The translations under genes and the position numbers were made by a program. From Verrucomicrobiota bacterium (GTDB lineage Bacteria; Verrucomicrobiota; Verrucomicrobiia; Limisphaerales; JADLHS01), in contig WBXK01000009.1 in the NCBI GenBank assembly GCA_008933055.1, positions 1 to 32,809 of the forward strand: a stretch of 32,809 bases of DNA. The letters are read 5' to 3'. The notes under the pieces are model-generated. The model saw only the letters and a program-made list of their open reading frames with translations, made no database searches and had not been told where the DNA came from. Shown here piece after piece: positions 18,135-26,866 of the stretch; the stretch's first letter is position 1, and the number at the start of each line of letters is the position of its first letter.

Positions 18135-19562
18135 ATGAAGCGCGCGAAGCTTGGAACCAAAAGCAAAAAGGCTGCACTAGCCCGCAAGATCGCTTCTCCA
18201 CGCTCGCGCTCCCGCGCGAAAACAAAAAGCGCCAATGTCAAAGAAGACACAGCGCCAAAAACCAAACCCCACCTAGAAGCGAAGCACAAGAAAGTTCCCG
18301 CTCAGGTCAAACTTCCGGCCAAAAAGTCAGCCCCCGGCGTGCTCGCCCCCTCGGGCGCAGTAACGCGGAAAGCCAAAGTTGCTGGAAAAATTCGCACGCC
18401 ACGCAAATCTAAAGTCACTGCGCCCGTTGCTAAGCGCACTCCGCCGAAGCCTCTCAACAAACTTAAGGCCGCCCCAAAACGAAAACCCGCGCTCCCCGCT
18501 TTCCTTCTCGAAGGCGACGAACCCAGTTTCCTCACCGAATCTGGCGCTGCGGAAAAGTTTTCCCTCGGCCCGACTGCTCCACCCGACCACTTCGACGAAG
18601 GCAACGCTCCCCTACCCTCCTCTTACGGCACGGGGAAATTATTCCTCACCGCGCGCGATCCTCATTGGCTCTACGCGCACTGGGATTTCACGCATAAGGA
18701 ACAATTCCACCACAATGCCAAGTCCATTGACCGCCACTTGATCTTGCGATTGCACGACAAAGCGAAACCACAGAAATACATCGCAGAGGTCCACGTTCAC
18801 CCGGAGTCCAAACACTGGTTCATCCACGTCGAGGAAGCCGGAAGAAATTATTCCACCGAACTCGGCTACTACCGCGCGGGTCGCAAATGGAAATCCCTAG
18901 CCACCTCCGCAGCGCAGCGCACCCCGCCGGATAATATCTCCACTGATTCCACCGTCGAGTTCGCCACCATCCCCACGGAGCTGTCGTTCGAGACGATGCT
19001 GTGTTTGCTGGAAGAAAACTGCGGTGATGACGCCACGCAAAAAAAACCCCTCGCCCGCGCCATCGAAAACATCCGACACCGGACGCGCCAACATTTCCCC
19101 GAATCGATGCACATCGCAGACTGGACACTAGGGCAAGAACAGTTGCTCGCTGAAATTCTCGCCGCAGATAGTGCGGGGAGCGCCATGCCGAGTTCGCAAG
19201 ATTCAGCCAGTATCGAAGATCAGCTCGGCGGTGATTCGTCATTTATCGAATCGCCTTCGTCCTGCGTCTCCTCATTCTTTGGCTGTGTTGGCGAACAGAA
19301 TTTCCGGCACAATATGAACGCTGAATTGATACCCCTCGGCGCTACCAAACCGGAGTCTAACATCCCTGTCGCAGGAAAACAAAGCCCACCGTGCGAAGAC
19401 GGCTCATTCCGACTTCCATTCGCCCTGCCTGACGGAAAATTTGAGATGCCCATCATTGCTGTCTCTGCCGACAGAACGGATGGACGCGCTGTCGAACTTA
19501 ACCTTTCCCGCGCCACAGAAATTCAAGGCAGCGCAGGCTCGCAGCTACAATACCCGGAATGA
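18135..19562 (+). CDS. DUF4912 protein with a histone-like Lys/Ala/Pro-rich N-terminus
   Basis: A 475-residue protein of unknown function. Residues 1-120 are very rich in Lys, Ala, Pro and Arg with almost no acidic residues, resembling the tails of H1-like proteins. The DUF4912 core starts near 160 (LPSSYGTGKLFLTARDPHWL, then YAHWDFT) and runs to about 260. A Ser-rich linker (about 345-385) leads to a C-terminal piece (NMNAELIPLGATKPESNIPV, RLPFALPDGKFEMPIIAVSA) also typical of DUF4912 proteins. The gene is followed after 87 bases by a GH57 branching enzyme on the same strand, which suggests a link to alpha-glucan. Cytoplasmic by lack of a signal peptide. A stretch at 18339-18367 resembles one arm of the palindrome at 23241. 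Confidence 0.85.
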   Translation: MKRAKLGTKSKKAALARKIASPRSRSRAKTKSANVKEDTAPKTKPHLEAKHKKVPAQVKLPAKKSAPGVLAPSGAVTRKAKVAGKIRTPRKSKVTAPVAKRTPPKPLNKLKAAPKRKPALPAFLLEGDEPSFLTESGAAEKFSLGPTAPPDHFDEGNAPLPSSYGTGKLFLTARDPHWLYAHWDFTHKEQFHHNAKSIDRHLILRLHDKAKPQKYIAEVHVHPESKHWFIHVEEAGRNYSTELGYYRAGRKWKSLATSAAQRTPPDNISTDSTVEFATIPTELSFETMLCLLEENCGDDATQKKPLARAIENIRHRTRQHFPESMHIADWTLGQEQLLAEILAADSAGSAMPSSQDSASIEDQLGGDSSFIESPSSCVSSFFGCVGEQNFRHNMNAELIPLGATKPESNIPVAGKQSPPCEDGSFRLPFALPDGKFEMPIIAVSADRTDGRAVELNLSRATEIQGSAGSQLQYPE

Positions 19563-19649
19563 AACCAGCCCCAACTCAAGAATGATTGATGCCCGGAGAG
19601 TTTGTCAGCCCGTATTTTCAATTTGTAATTTTTGATTTTTAATTCAGCC

Positions 19650-21224
19650 ATGCCCGGTTACCTCGCCATAATACTCCACGCGCATCTGCCCTTCGTGCGA
19701 CATCCCGAACACGATAAATTTCTGGAAGAAAGCTGGCTCTTCGAGGCCATCACCGAGACCTACCTGCCGGTGCTTCAAGTCATAAACGGCTGGCAGCGCG
19801 ATAACATGGACGCGCGCATCACCATGACGCTGTCTCCAACGCTCTGCGCAATGTTGCGCGATCCGTTGCTGCAATCTCGCTACGCGAGTCACCTCGATGA
19901 ACTCATCACTCTCGCCGACAAAGAAATCAGCCGCACGCATTGGGACATGGAGTTTCAAGAGTTGGCCAAGATGTATCACACGCGTCTCACGGAAGCACGA
20001 GAGTTGTATCAACAACTTGGAGGCGATCTCATCGGTAAGTTCCGTCGCCTGCAAGATTTTGGATTGCTAGAAATCATCACCACGGGGGCGACGCACGGTT
20101 TGCTGCCGTTGATGGCCAATCATCCGCCATCTGTCCGCGCCCAAATCCTCGTAGCACGCGATTATTACCGCGATTGCTTCGGCTGCGATCCACGCGGCAT
20201 TTGGCTGCCTGAGTGCGCTTACTTCGACGGCGTGGAAGCCTATTTGCAGGAGGCGAATATCCGTTGGTTCATCGTAGATTCGCACGGTTTGCTTCATGCC
20301 AATCCGCGCCCGCGTTACGGCGTGTTTGCGCCCGTGTTCACGCCCAACGGCATCGCGGTGTTCGGTCGCGACATGGAATCGTCGCGCCAAGTCTGGAGTC
20401 GCACCGAAGGTTATCCCGGCGACGCACGCTATCGGGATTTCTACCGCGACATCGGATTCGATCTCGATTTCGATTATGTGAAGCCACACCTACCATCGCC
20501 GGACAATCGGGGTTTCACCGGCATCAAATATCACCGCATCACTGGCGGCAACGCACCCAAGCAACCGTATCAACCCGCCGCAGCTCACCAAGCTGTAGAT
20601 GCTCACGCAAGGCACTTCCTGAAATCTCGCGTCGAACAAATCACCGAACTCGGCACTGTTCTAGATCGTCCACCGCTCGTCATTTCACCTTACGACGCAG
20701 AGCTGTTTGGTCATTGGTGGTATGAAGGCCCGGAATTTCTCGATCTGTTCGTGCGCAAGGCTTACTTCGATCAAAAGACGTTCGAGTTGATCACGCCGGA
20801 ACAATATCTGCGCCGCCACCCGACGAATCAGATCGCCACGCCCGCTGCGTCCAGTTGGGGAGAGGAAGGTTACTACCGCGTCTGGTTGAACGAGAAGAAC
20901 GAGTGGATTTATCGTCACCTGCAAGTCGCGCAGGAACGCATGACTGAACTTGTGCTAAAATTCACCAAACCGACTGCGCTGCAAAATCGCGCCTTGAAAC
21001 AAGCCGCCCGAGAACTACTGCTTGCGCAATCGAGTGATTGGCCATTCATCCTCCGCACGAACACCAGCCCCGACTACGCCAAGAAACGCGTCAAAGCTCA
21101 CCTGCTCCGCTTCAACGGAATCTACACTCAACTCACCACTAAGAAAGTCGATGGCAAGTGGCTTGCAGAGATAGAGACGCGAGATAATCTGTTTCCAGAA
21201 ATCAACGTCAGCTATTGGTCTTAA
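19650..21224 (+). CDS. GH57-family 1,4-alpha-glucan branching enzyme
   Basis: A glycoside hydrolase family 57 enzyme of 524 residues that transfers alpha-1,4-glucan segments to make alpha-1,6 branches in glycogen-like polymers. Conserved regions appear in order: HAHLPF (10-15), GATHGLLPL (146-154), GIWLPECAY with nucleophile E188, SPYDAELFGHWWYEGP with acid D349, and SSWGEEGYYRVWLNEKNEW (401-419). The ATG at 19650 was chosen because MPGYLAIILHAHLP is the family start; an upstream ATG at 19632 adds six residues. The length matches single-domain GH57 branching enzymes with a C-terminal helical domain. It overlaps the convergent tcdA by 4 bases. Amylase activity cannot be excluded. Confidence 0.9.
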   Translation: MPGYLAIILHAHLPFVRHPEHDKFLEESWLFEAITETYLPVLQVINGWQRDNMDARITMTLSPTLCAMLRDPLLQSRYASHLDELITLADKEISRTHWDMEFQELAKMYHTRLTEARELYQQLGGDLIGKFRRLQDFGLLEIITTGATHGLLPLMANHPPSVRAQILVARDYYRDCFGCDPRGIWLPECAYFDGVEAYLQEANIRWFIVDSHGLLHANPRPRYGVFAPVFTPNGIAVFGRDMESSRQVWSRTEGYPGDARYRDFYRDIGFDLDFDYVKPHLPSPDNRGFTGIKYHRITGGNAPKQPYQPAAAHQAVDAHARHFLKSRVEQITELGTVLDRPPLVISPYDAELFGHWWYEGPEFLDLFVRKAYFDQKTFELITPEQYLRRHPTNQIATPAASSWGEEGYYRVWLNEKNEWIYRHLQVAQERMTELVLKFTKPTALQNRALKQAARELLLAQSSDWPFILRTNTSPDYAKKRVKAHLLRFNGIYTQLTTKKVDGKWLAEIETRDNLFPEINVSYWS

Positions 21225-22012
21225 CTTCCCTTGGCACTATTGTCAGCCGTGATACGTCTCACCACTTGCGCTGCCGCTGCGAAGCCAAACGCACCTGTCA
21301 CGAAAGACGCCGTACCGTAGCCGGTGGCACAATCCAATCGCAACCGCTCGCCCGGCGGCTTCACATCACACACCGTTCCATCTCCCGCCGGATACACCTG
21401 CGGCTCTGGGGAGAAAACGCAATCCACGCCGAACGGTTGCTGCGGATCGCGCGGGAAATTGTGCTCAGCACGCAGCAACCGTCGCAAGTTCACCAAGAGT
21501 CCGCAGTGTGTCGCCTGCGCCAGATCCGCCACACGCAACGCCGTCGGATCACGCCGCCCACCCGCACCGCCCGTGGTCACGATGGAAATGTTTTTTGCAC
21601 GACACATTGCGATGAGCAATCCCTTCATCTCCCGTGCATCAATCGCGTCCAAGACCGCATCGTAGCCGGGCGCGAGCAATTGCTCCGCAGTAGTCGCCGT
21701 GAAGAAAATCTGTTCCGCGCGCACTTCGCAATCTGGATTGATGATCCGCACGCGTTCCGCCATCACTTCAACTTTGGGCTTTCCGAAAGTGCCGGTCGCG
21801 GCGTGAATTTGGCGATTCACATTGCTGATGCACACATCATCCAAGTCCACCAGCGTCAGTTTCCCGACGCCAGACCGTGCTAACGCCTCCACCGCCCACG
21901 AGCCGACGCCCCCGATGCCGATCACGCAAACATGAGCGCGGCGCAGCCGTTCCTGCGCAGCCGCGCCGTACAATCTGAGTATCCCCCCGAATCGTGCTTC
22001 GTGATTTGTCAT
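21221..22012 (-). CDS. tcdA: tRNA threonylcarbamoyladenosine dehydratase (ThiF/E1-like)
   Basis: An ATP-dependent E1-like enzyme that dehydrates t6A37 of ANN-decoding tRNAs to the cyclic form ct6A. The 263 residues match TcdA. The nucleotide-binding loop is IGIGGVGSWAVEALARSG (31-48). LVDLDDVCISNVNRQIHA follows with the Arg that contacts ATP, then DAVLDAIDAREMKGLLI. The C-terminal half has TTGGAGGRRDPTALRVAD and the segment ATGYGTASFVTGAFGFAAA typical of this subgroup. It stands alone and divergent from the oxidoreductase gene, sharing a 193-base intergenic region in which I see no clear motif. Confidence 0.9.
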   Translation of the reverse strand: MTNHEARFGGILRLYGAAAQERLRRAHVCVIGIGGVGSWAVEALARSGVGKLTLVDLDDVCISNVNRQIHAATGTFGKPKVEVMAERVRIINPDCEVRAEQIFFTATTAEQLLAPGYDAVLDAIDAREMKGLLIAMCRAKNISIVTTGGAGGRRDPTALRVADLAQATHCGLLVNLRRLLRAEHNFPRDPQQPFGVDCVFSPEPQVYPAGDGTVCDVKPPGERLRLDCATGYGTASFVTGAFGFAAAAQVVRRITADNSAKGS

Positions 22013-22205
22013 CCGCAGAATGGTGATAACAGCACGGAGAAAATTCTCAAGCCAAGACGTTCATATCTGGCCAGCTGTTTGCTATTTCTCTGGTTTAACC
22101 TCAGCCTGCTTGCTACCAAATTTTTTTGCTCAACACCGCATTTTGCTTTGACAACACATCGCTCTCCTTGTGGCATGTAGTGGCAATAATTCATTTTTCA
22201 AACTC

Positions 22206-23228
22206 ATGAAAAAATACAACGTCGGTATCATCGGTTACGGCTGGGTCGCCACCGCGCACATTCCCGCTATCAACGCCTCACCGCTCGCGCAAGTCACGGC
22301 CATCTATTCCTCGCGCCCGCTCGATTCCGCAGAGTTGAGCGCCAAGCATGGCAGGGCCATCACCGCGTACGATGACCTAGACAAAATGCTCGCCAATCCC
22401 GACATACACGTTGTCTCGATTTGCAGCTATCCGTATCAACACAAGGCGCAGCTTCTCAAAGCCGCCCGCGCTGGCAAACACATCATCATCGAGAAACCAC
22501 TCTGCCTCAGTCTGAAGGACCTGCGCGAGATGGAAGCCGCCATCAAGAAGGCCAAGGTCAAAACCTGCGTCTGCTTCGAGTGCCGTTACTCCAGCCAATT
22601 CCTCGCCACTAAAGCTGCGATTGATCAAGGCCTGCTCGGCACCTTGCACTACGGAGAAGTGGATTATTATCACGGCATCGGACCTTGGTATGGACAATTC
22701 CGCTGGAACACCCGCAAAGACGCGGGCGGCAGCGCCCTGCTCACTGCCGGTTGCCACGCGCTCGACGCCCTCCTGCTCTGCATGGGCAGCGACGTCGCTG
22801 AAGTCACCAGCTACGACACCAAGTCCAAAAGCAAAATCTTTGCGCCCTATGAATACAACACCAGCAGCGTCACACTCCTGAAGTTCAAGAACGGTAGCAT
22901 CGGCAAATGCGCCGCCGTCGTGGATTGTCTCCAGCCATATTATTTCCACACGCACCTCGTCGGCAGCGAAGGCAGTCTGCTCGACAACAAATTCCACTCG
23001 CAAAAACTCAAGACGAACAAGAGCCAGTGGAGTGAACTCTCGATGAAGATGCTGGATTCCGGCGACGTATCGGATCACCCCTACACCACTCAATTCGAGG
23101 CGTTCTTCACCGCGTTGGAAGCCGGCAAAGAAATGCCCCTCACCAGTTTCGCCGACGCCGCGCGCACGCATGAAATCATGTTTGCTGCCGACAAATCAGC
23201 GACGACGGGCAAGCCGGTGAAGTTGTGA
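22206..23228 (+). CDS. Gfo/Idh/MocA-family NAD(P)-dependent oxidoreductase
   Basis: A 340-residue dehydrogenase of the glucose-fructose oxidoreductase/inositol dehydrogenase family. The Rossmann loop is at the N-terminus ([17 protein letters not shown]), the conserved EKP motif at 96-98 ([11 protein letters not shown]) carries the catalytic-site Lys, and the [17 protein letters not shown] segment contains the usual His. There is no signal peptide. The substrate is unknown; the family oxidises or epimerises sugars, inositols and their derivatives. The ATG at 22206 was preferred to 22170 because the extension is not conserved. No partner gene is adjacent downstream; a repeat element and a dead transposase follow. 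Confidence 0.92.
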   Translation: MKKYNVGIIGYGWVATAHIPAINASPLAQVTAIYSSRPLDSAELSAKHGRAITAYDDLDKMLANPDIHVVSICSYPYQHKAQLLKAARAGKHIIIEKPLCLSLKDLREMEAAIKKAKVKTCVCFECRYSSQFLATKAAIDQGLLGTLHYGEVDYYHGIGPWYGQFRWNTRKDAGGSALLTAGCHALDALLLCMGSDVAEVTSYDTKSKSKIFAPYEYNTSSVTLLKFKNGSIGKCAAVVDCLQPYYFHTHLVGSEGSLLDNKFHSQKLKTNKSQWSELSMKMLDSGDVSDHPYTTQFEAFFTALEAGKEMPLTSFADAARTHEIMFAADKSATTGKPVKL

Positions 23229-23240
23229 TTACACGACCCA

Positions 23241-23347
23241 GAGTGCGCCCGTCCTCGGGCGCAGCAACGTGACTGCGCCAAAAGTCTTGAAAAAAACCGA
23301 GCGCGCCGAATTGTTGAATGTTGCTGTTCCCAAGGACGGGCAAACTC
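23241..23347. repeat. Palindromic REP/MITE-like element next to a RAYT remnant
   Basis: The two ends form an inverted repeat: 23241-23270 against the complement of 23318-23347, 24 of 30 bases identical. The left arm itself folds as TGCGCCCG/CGGGCGCA with a TCCT loop (23244-23263). The element begins 12 bases after the oxidoreductase gene and ends 50 bases before the RAYT pseudogene, the setting expected of a repeat mobilised by such transposases. Confidence 0.75.
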
Positions 23348-23396
23348 CGTGGGTTTAGCACTTGTCAGAGGCTAGGTTTCGAGAAAAATCACTTTT

Positions 23397-23897
23397 GTGA
23401 ACCGCAAACGCCTCCGCGGTGCACCCCATAATCCAGGCGTGCGGAATTTGGTTCAGGCCAAATGTGCATGGTCACGAGCACTCGCTCGGGAGAAAGTGGA
23501 GAGCGGTTTTCTTGGCTGGCACGGGAGCGGTTACCTGCCGCACCAAGATGAACCGGGCTTAGTTGAGTTCGTGACTTTTCGACTGACCGATGCGTTCCCG
23601 GAAGAATTCCGTCCCGAATAGAAAACACTCTTGAAGATCCAAAACAGCCGCAAAGGGCGTACCGAATGAGAGGCTTACCTCGACTAAGGCGGAGGCAAGT
23701 GTCATGACCGACGAGGAAAATTCTGGCAGGACGGTTATTGGTACACGTTCATGCGCGACGAGGAACACCAGGAGCGGACGCAGCGTTATGTGGAAGCCAA
23801 CCCATAGAAAGCCAGGCTGGTGGCGCTCCGGAAAGACTGACCTTGGGGCAGCGGGCGATTCCGGGACTACCAAGAGCGGCTATGTTTGCCCGACTGA
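23397..23897 (+). pseudogene. REP-associated tyrosine transposase (RAYT, Y1_Tnp/IS200-like) remnant
   Basis: One reading frame from the GTG at 23397 to the TGA at 23895-23897 retains both ends of a RAYT. The N-terminal signature is GWHGSGYLPHQDEPGLVEFV then TFRL; next come LLKIQNSRKGRTE and EAYLD; the C-terminal part reads FWQDGYWYTFMRDEEHQERT, RYVEANP, KARLVALRKD and GRFRDYQERL. The frame is broken by at least five internal stops, each at a place where family members have a sense codon (for instance KD-stop-PW where W is expected). The middle, which normally holds the His-hydrophobic-His metal site and the catalytic Tyr, is missing without changing the frame. The protein is certainly inactive. 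Confidence 0.85.
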
Positions 23898-24002
23898 CGG
23901 AGCTTGGTCTTTGTGGGTAACCCCTCTACAACCATGTCGCACCTATGGTGCTAAACCACGCATGTCGGATCGTTGTAGACACGCATGGTTTGATCAAGAA
24001 GC

Positions 24003-24668
24003 TTGAAAACAAAAACCCATCTCAACACGACAGATCGCCTCCAATTCGAGCAAGAACTCTGGTTACGCAAATTCACGCTCGTCGCGGGCGTGGATGAAGC
24101 CGGGCGTGGACCATTGGCCGGACCGGTTGTGGCGGCGGCGGTCATTCTGCCGTCGACTTGGGCGAACAGCGGTCTGGACTCGCGGTTGGTTGACTTGAAC
24201 GACTCCAAGCAACTCACCGAAACCCAGCGCGAAAACTTTTTCCAGATTCTCACCACGCATCCCGACCTGCTTTACTCCATAGCCATCGTGGATGCGGCGA
24301 CGATTGACCGCATCAACATCCTACAAGCCACGCACTGCGCCATGAAGGAGGCACTCGCCCAATTGCAGCCGCAACCGCAGCAAGTCCTCGTGGACGGTCG
24401 CCCGGTGAAAAGCATGACGCTCCCGCAGACCGCATTGGTGAAAGGTGATTCCCGAAGCTATTCCATCGCCGCTGCCAGCGTGCTCGCCAAAGTCACCCGC
24501 GACCGCATGATGCTGGAATATGAAGTGAAGTTTCCCGGCTACGGCTTTGCCGTCCACAAAGGCTATGGCGTGCCGCAACATCTGGCCGCGATTGAAAAAC
24601 TCGGCCCATGCCCGATCCACCGGATGAGCTTTGCTCCTTTGAAATCAAAACAAACAGAACTGTTGTAA
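24003..24668 (+). CDS. rnhB: Ribonuclease HII
   Basis: Cleaves RNA in RNA-DNA hybrids and starts removal of misincorporated ribonucleotides. It is 221 residues. The signature VAGVDEAGRGPLAGPVVAAA holds the catalytic D31 and E32; further conserved parts are LNDSKQLTETQRE, VDAATIDRINILQATHCAM and KGDSRSYSIAAASVLAKVTR. The only start ahead of the conserved region is a TTG at 24003, because an in-frame TGA lies at 23991-23993. The gene follows the RAYT remnant and is convergent with the HPr gene; the 62-base gap between them holds a CGCGAA-rich stretch but no clear terminator. Confidence 0.95.
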   Translation: MKTKTHLNTTDRLQFEQELWLRKFTLVAGVDEAGRGPLAGPVVAAAVILPSTWANSGLDSRLVDLNDSKQLTETQRENFFQILTTHPDLLYSIAIVDAATIDRINILQATHCAMKEALAQLQPQPQQVLVDGRPVKSMTLPQTALVKGDSRSYSIAAASVLAKVTRDRMMLEYEVKFPGYGFAVHKGYGVPQHLAAIEKLGPCPIHRMSFAPLKSKQTELL

Positions 24669-24730
24669 CCGCGAAATACGACGGATACGCGAACGGGAAA
24701 ACCAACAGCGATGAGGTTGTATTGAGAAAA

Positions 24731-25030
24731 CTATTCCTCGTCAAACTTGCGTTGGAGCAGCGCCTCGATCTCAGCCACAGCGGCGTGGGCGTCCTTGCCA
24801 TCGGCATGGACGGTGAGTTTGCAGCCAGGGCCGGCGGCCAGCATCATCAAGCCCATGATGCTTTTGCCGTTCACCTTCTCGCCATCCTTCTCGACGAAGA
24901 TATCGCAGGTGAACCTGTTTGCAGTCTTGACGAACATGGCGGCGGGCCGGGCGTGGATGCCCAACTTGTTCACGACGGTGAGTTCCTTGGTCAAGGCTCC
25001 GTCTGCATCAGAAAGTCTCTTTGCGCTCAT
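24731..25030 (-). CDS. HPr-family phosphocarrier protein
   Basis: A 99-residue HPr-like protein with about ten extra N-terminal residues compared with E. coli HPr. The phosphorylatable His is H26 in LGIHARPAAMF (equivalent to His15) and the regulatory Ser is S57 in NGKSIMGLMMLAAGPG (equivalent to Ser46), so both sites are kept. The ATG at 25030 is favoured over a TTG one codon upstream. It is directly downstream of the HPr kinase gene (46-base gap). No EI or EII gene is nearby, so its role may be regulatory rather than sugar transport. Confidence 0.93.
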   Translation of the reverse strand: MSAKRLSDADGALTKELTVVNKLGIHARPAAMFVKTANRFTCDIFVEKDGEKVNGKSIMGLMMLAAGPGCKLTVHADGKDAHAAVAEIEALLQRKFDEE

Positions 25031-25076
25031 CAAATCGGCTCATTGTATTAGATTGTTCATGGACGACGCCATGCAA

Positions 25077-26030
25077 TTATTTCTGCCGAGAGGAATTGGC
25101 AGCAATCTGTGCGAGCAATCGTTCATTCAACTCCTGTGCCGGATTGTAGCCTGTGATCGTCAGTTTAGTGTGCATGGCGGCGACTTCAATGAGTCTGGCA
25201 ATGTCCCGTCCCGGTTTGATAGGGATGATCATGTGCGGAATCTTTAAGCCGAGAATCTCGATGAACTGTTGTTCGAGACCAAGACGATCCACGTCCGGCA
25301 CGTCTTGCCAGGGCTTGAGAGATATCACGAGGTCGACGCGTTTGTTGGAGCGGATGCTCTTGATGCCGAACATGGCTGCCACATTTATGATGCCAATGCC
25401 GCGAACTTCCATGCGGTCGCGCGTGAGCGGCGAGCTCGTGCCGATGACGTTCTTGCCATCTTCGAGGTGAACTTTCACGATGTCATCCGCCACGAGGCTG
25501 TAACCGCGTTCGATGAGAGCGAGCACGCTTTCACTTTTGCCCACCCCACTTTCGCCCTTGATGATGACGCCAACGCCGAGGATGTCCACCATGCTGCCCA
25601 TCTCGCTGCCACGCGGCGCAAAGATGGTTTCCAAAGCAATCGTCGCTTGGTTGATGAAATTCATAGTGAGCAATGGCGTGCGAAAGACAGGAATTTGAGC
25701 CTGCTCTGCCGCCTCCAGCATCTGTTCATCCGCTTTCAAGTTACGACTATAAACCAAGCACGGAATCTTGAACGCGAAGAGTTGCCGATAACAACTAACG
25801 CGCTCCGCTGCAGTAAGCGACCGGAGAAAAAACACATCGGCGTTGCCGAGCGCCTGAACGCGCTTGTAGGCAAAATATTTCGTGAACCCCGCCAGCACTA
25901 GTCCGGGGCGATTGATCGTCGGCTCGATGATTTCGCGGCTCAAACCACCTTTGCCGGCCAACAGTTCCAGCTTTAACTCGTCTTTGTGTTCGGCAAAAAC
26001 CTTTTCAACAGTGATCTGTTTGGATTTCAT
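25077..26030 (-). CDS. hprK: HPr kinase/phosphorylase
   Basis: Bifunctional enzyme that phosphorylates and dephosphorylates the regulatory Ser of HPr. It is 317 residues from the ATG at 26030. The N-terminal domain (about 1-130) is followed by the Walker A loop GESGVGKS (159-166), the ADD motif (181-183) and the family signature VRGIGIINVAAMFG (209-222). The C-terminal IKPGRDIARLIEVAAM fits the helix that contacts HPr. A GTG at 26075 would add 15 unlikely residues. It lies between lptB and HPr, in the position where proteobacteria often have rpoN, ptsN and rapZ after lptB. Confidence 0.96.
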   Translation of the reverse strand: MKSKQITVEKVFAEHKDELKLELLAGKGGLSREIIEPTINRPGLVLAGFTKYFAYKRVQALGNADVFFLRSLTAAERVSCYRQLFAFKIPCLVYSRNLKADEQMLEAAEQAQIPVFRTPLLTMNFINQATIALETIFAPRGSEMGSMVDILGVGVIIKGESGVGKSESVLALIERGYSLVADDIVKVHLEDGKNVIGTSSPLTRDRMEVRGIGIINVAAMFGIKSIRSNKRVDLVISLKPWQDVPDVDRLGLEQQFIEILGLKIPHMIIPIKPGRDIARLIEVAAMHTKLTITGYNPAQELNERLLAQIAANSSRQK

Positions 26031-26071
26031 GGTTTTGTGTTCGGAATGTTTGGATATCGCGTTGGATCCGC

Positions 26072-26866
26072 TCACAGATTGAACTCTGTACCGAGATAAA
26101 TCTCCCGAGCCTTGGGATCGTTCGCCAAAAATTCCGCGCTTCCTTCGATCAAAACCTGGCCCTTCACGATAATGTAGCCGCGATCAATCAGCTTGAGCAT
26201 CTCGCGCGCGCTGTGATCTGTAATGAGCAATCCAAGCCCACGATCACGCAGTCGCCGCAGGATTTTTTGCACCTCATACACCGCGATCGGATCAATGCCT
26301 GCGAACGGTTCGTCAAGCAAGAGCAGCTTAGGACTAGTGACCAGTGCGCGCGTGATTTCCAACCGGCGCTTCTCACCACCGCTCAATGTGTATGCCTTGC
26401 TCTTTGCCAGCGGCGTTAGATCAAGTTCTTCGAGAAGATACTTCAGCCGTATCTTGCGTTCGTCGCGGCTCATCTCGCACGTTTCGAGAATGGCGAGAAT
26501 GTTTTCCTCCACGGTCAGCTTGCGGAACACCGAAGGCTCCTGTGTGAGATAACCCACGCCTAACCGCGCGCGATCGTGCATCGCGAGCTTGGAGATGTCG
26601 CGCCCCATGTAATTGACCTCGCCCTCATCAGGCCGCACCACACCCACAACCATGTTGAACGTCGTCGTCTTGCCGGCACCATTCGGGCCAAGCAAGCCCA
26701 CGATTTCGCCCGCGCCGACCTCGATGCTCACGCCGTTGACCACACGGCGATGTTTGTATTCCTTCACTAACTTGCCGGTCTGTAATAATTTCTGTCCCTT
26801 TGCCGTGGCGACAAGCGCAGCGGCGTGCGGACGGGCGGTTTCAGGTTGGCTTGGCACGTAATTCAT
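26072..26866 (-). CDS. lptB: LPS export system ATP-binding protein LptB
   Basis: The cytoplasmic ATPase that powers lipopolysaccharide extraction from the inner membrane by LptFG. It is 264 residues, about 25 longer than E. coli LptB at the N-terminus. The Walker A is GPNGAGKTTTFNMV, the Q-loop is in GYLTQEPSVFRKL, the signature is LSGGEKRRLEITRAL, the Walker B is LLLLDEPFAGIDPIAV and the switch His is in LLITDHSAREML; the GIDPIAV stretch is diagnostic for LptB. Its start overlaps the end of the LptA-like gene by 26 bases, implying translational coupling. Confidence 0.96.
   Translation of the reverse strand: MNYVPSQPETARPHAAALVATAKGQKLLQTGKLVKEYKHRRVVNGVSIEVGAGEIVGLLGPNGAGKTTTFNMVVGVVRPDEGEVNYMGRDISKLAMHDRARLGVGYLTQEPSVFRKLTVEENILAILETCEMSRDERKIRLKYLLEELDLTPLAKSKAYTLSGGEKRRLEITRALVTSPKLLLLDEPFAGIDPIAVYEVQKILRRLRDRGLGLLITDHSAREMLKLIDRGYIIVKGQVLIEGSAEFLANDPKAREIYLGTEFNL

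Noticed and set aside
22377-23171. A 264-codon minus-strand frame opposite the oxidoreductase
   Set aside because: The plus-strand oxidoreductase has Rossmann and EKP motifs; the antisense frame is only its shadow.
24669-24730. A terminator between the convergent rnhB and HPr genes
   Set aside because: The gap has CGCGAA-type repeats but no stem with a T-run on either strand.
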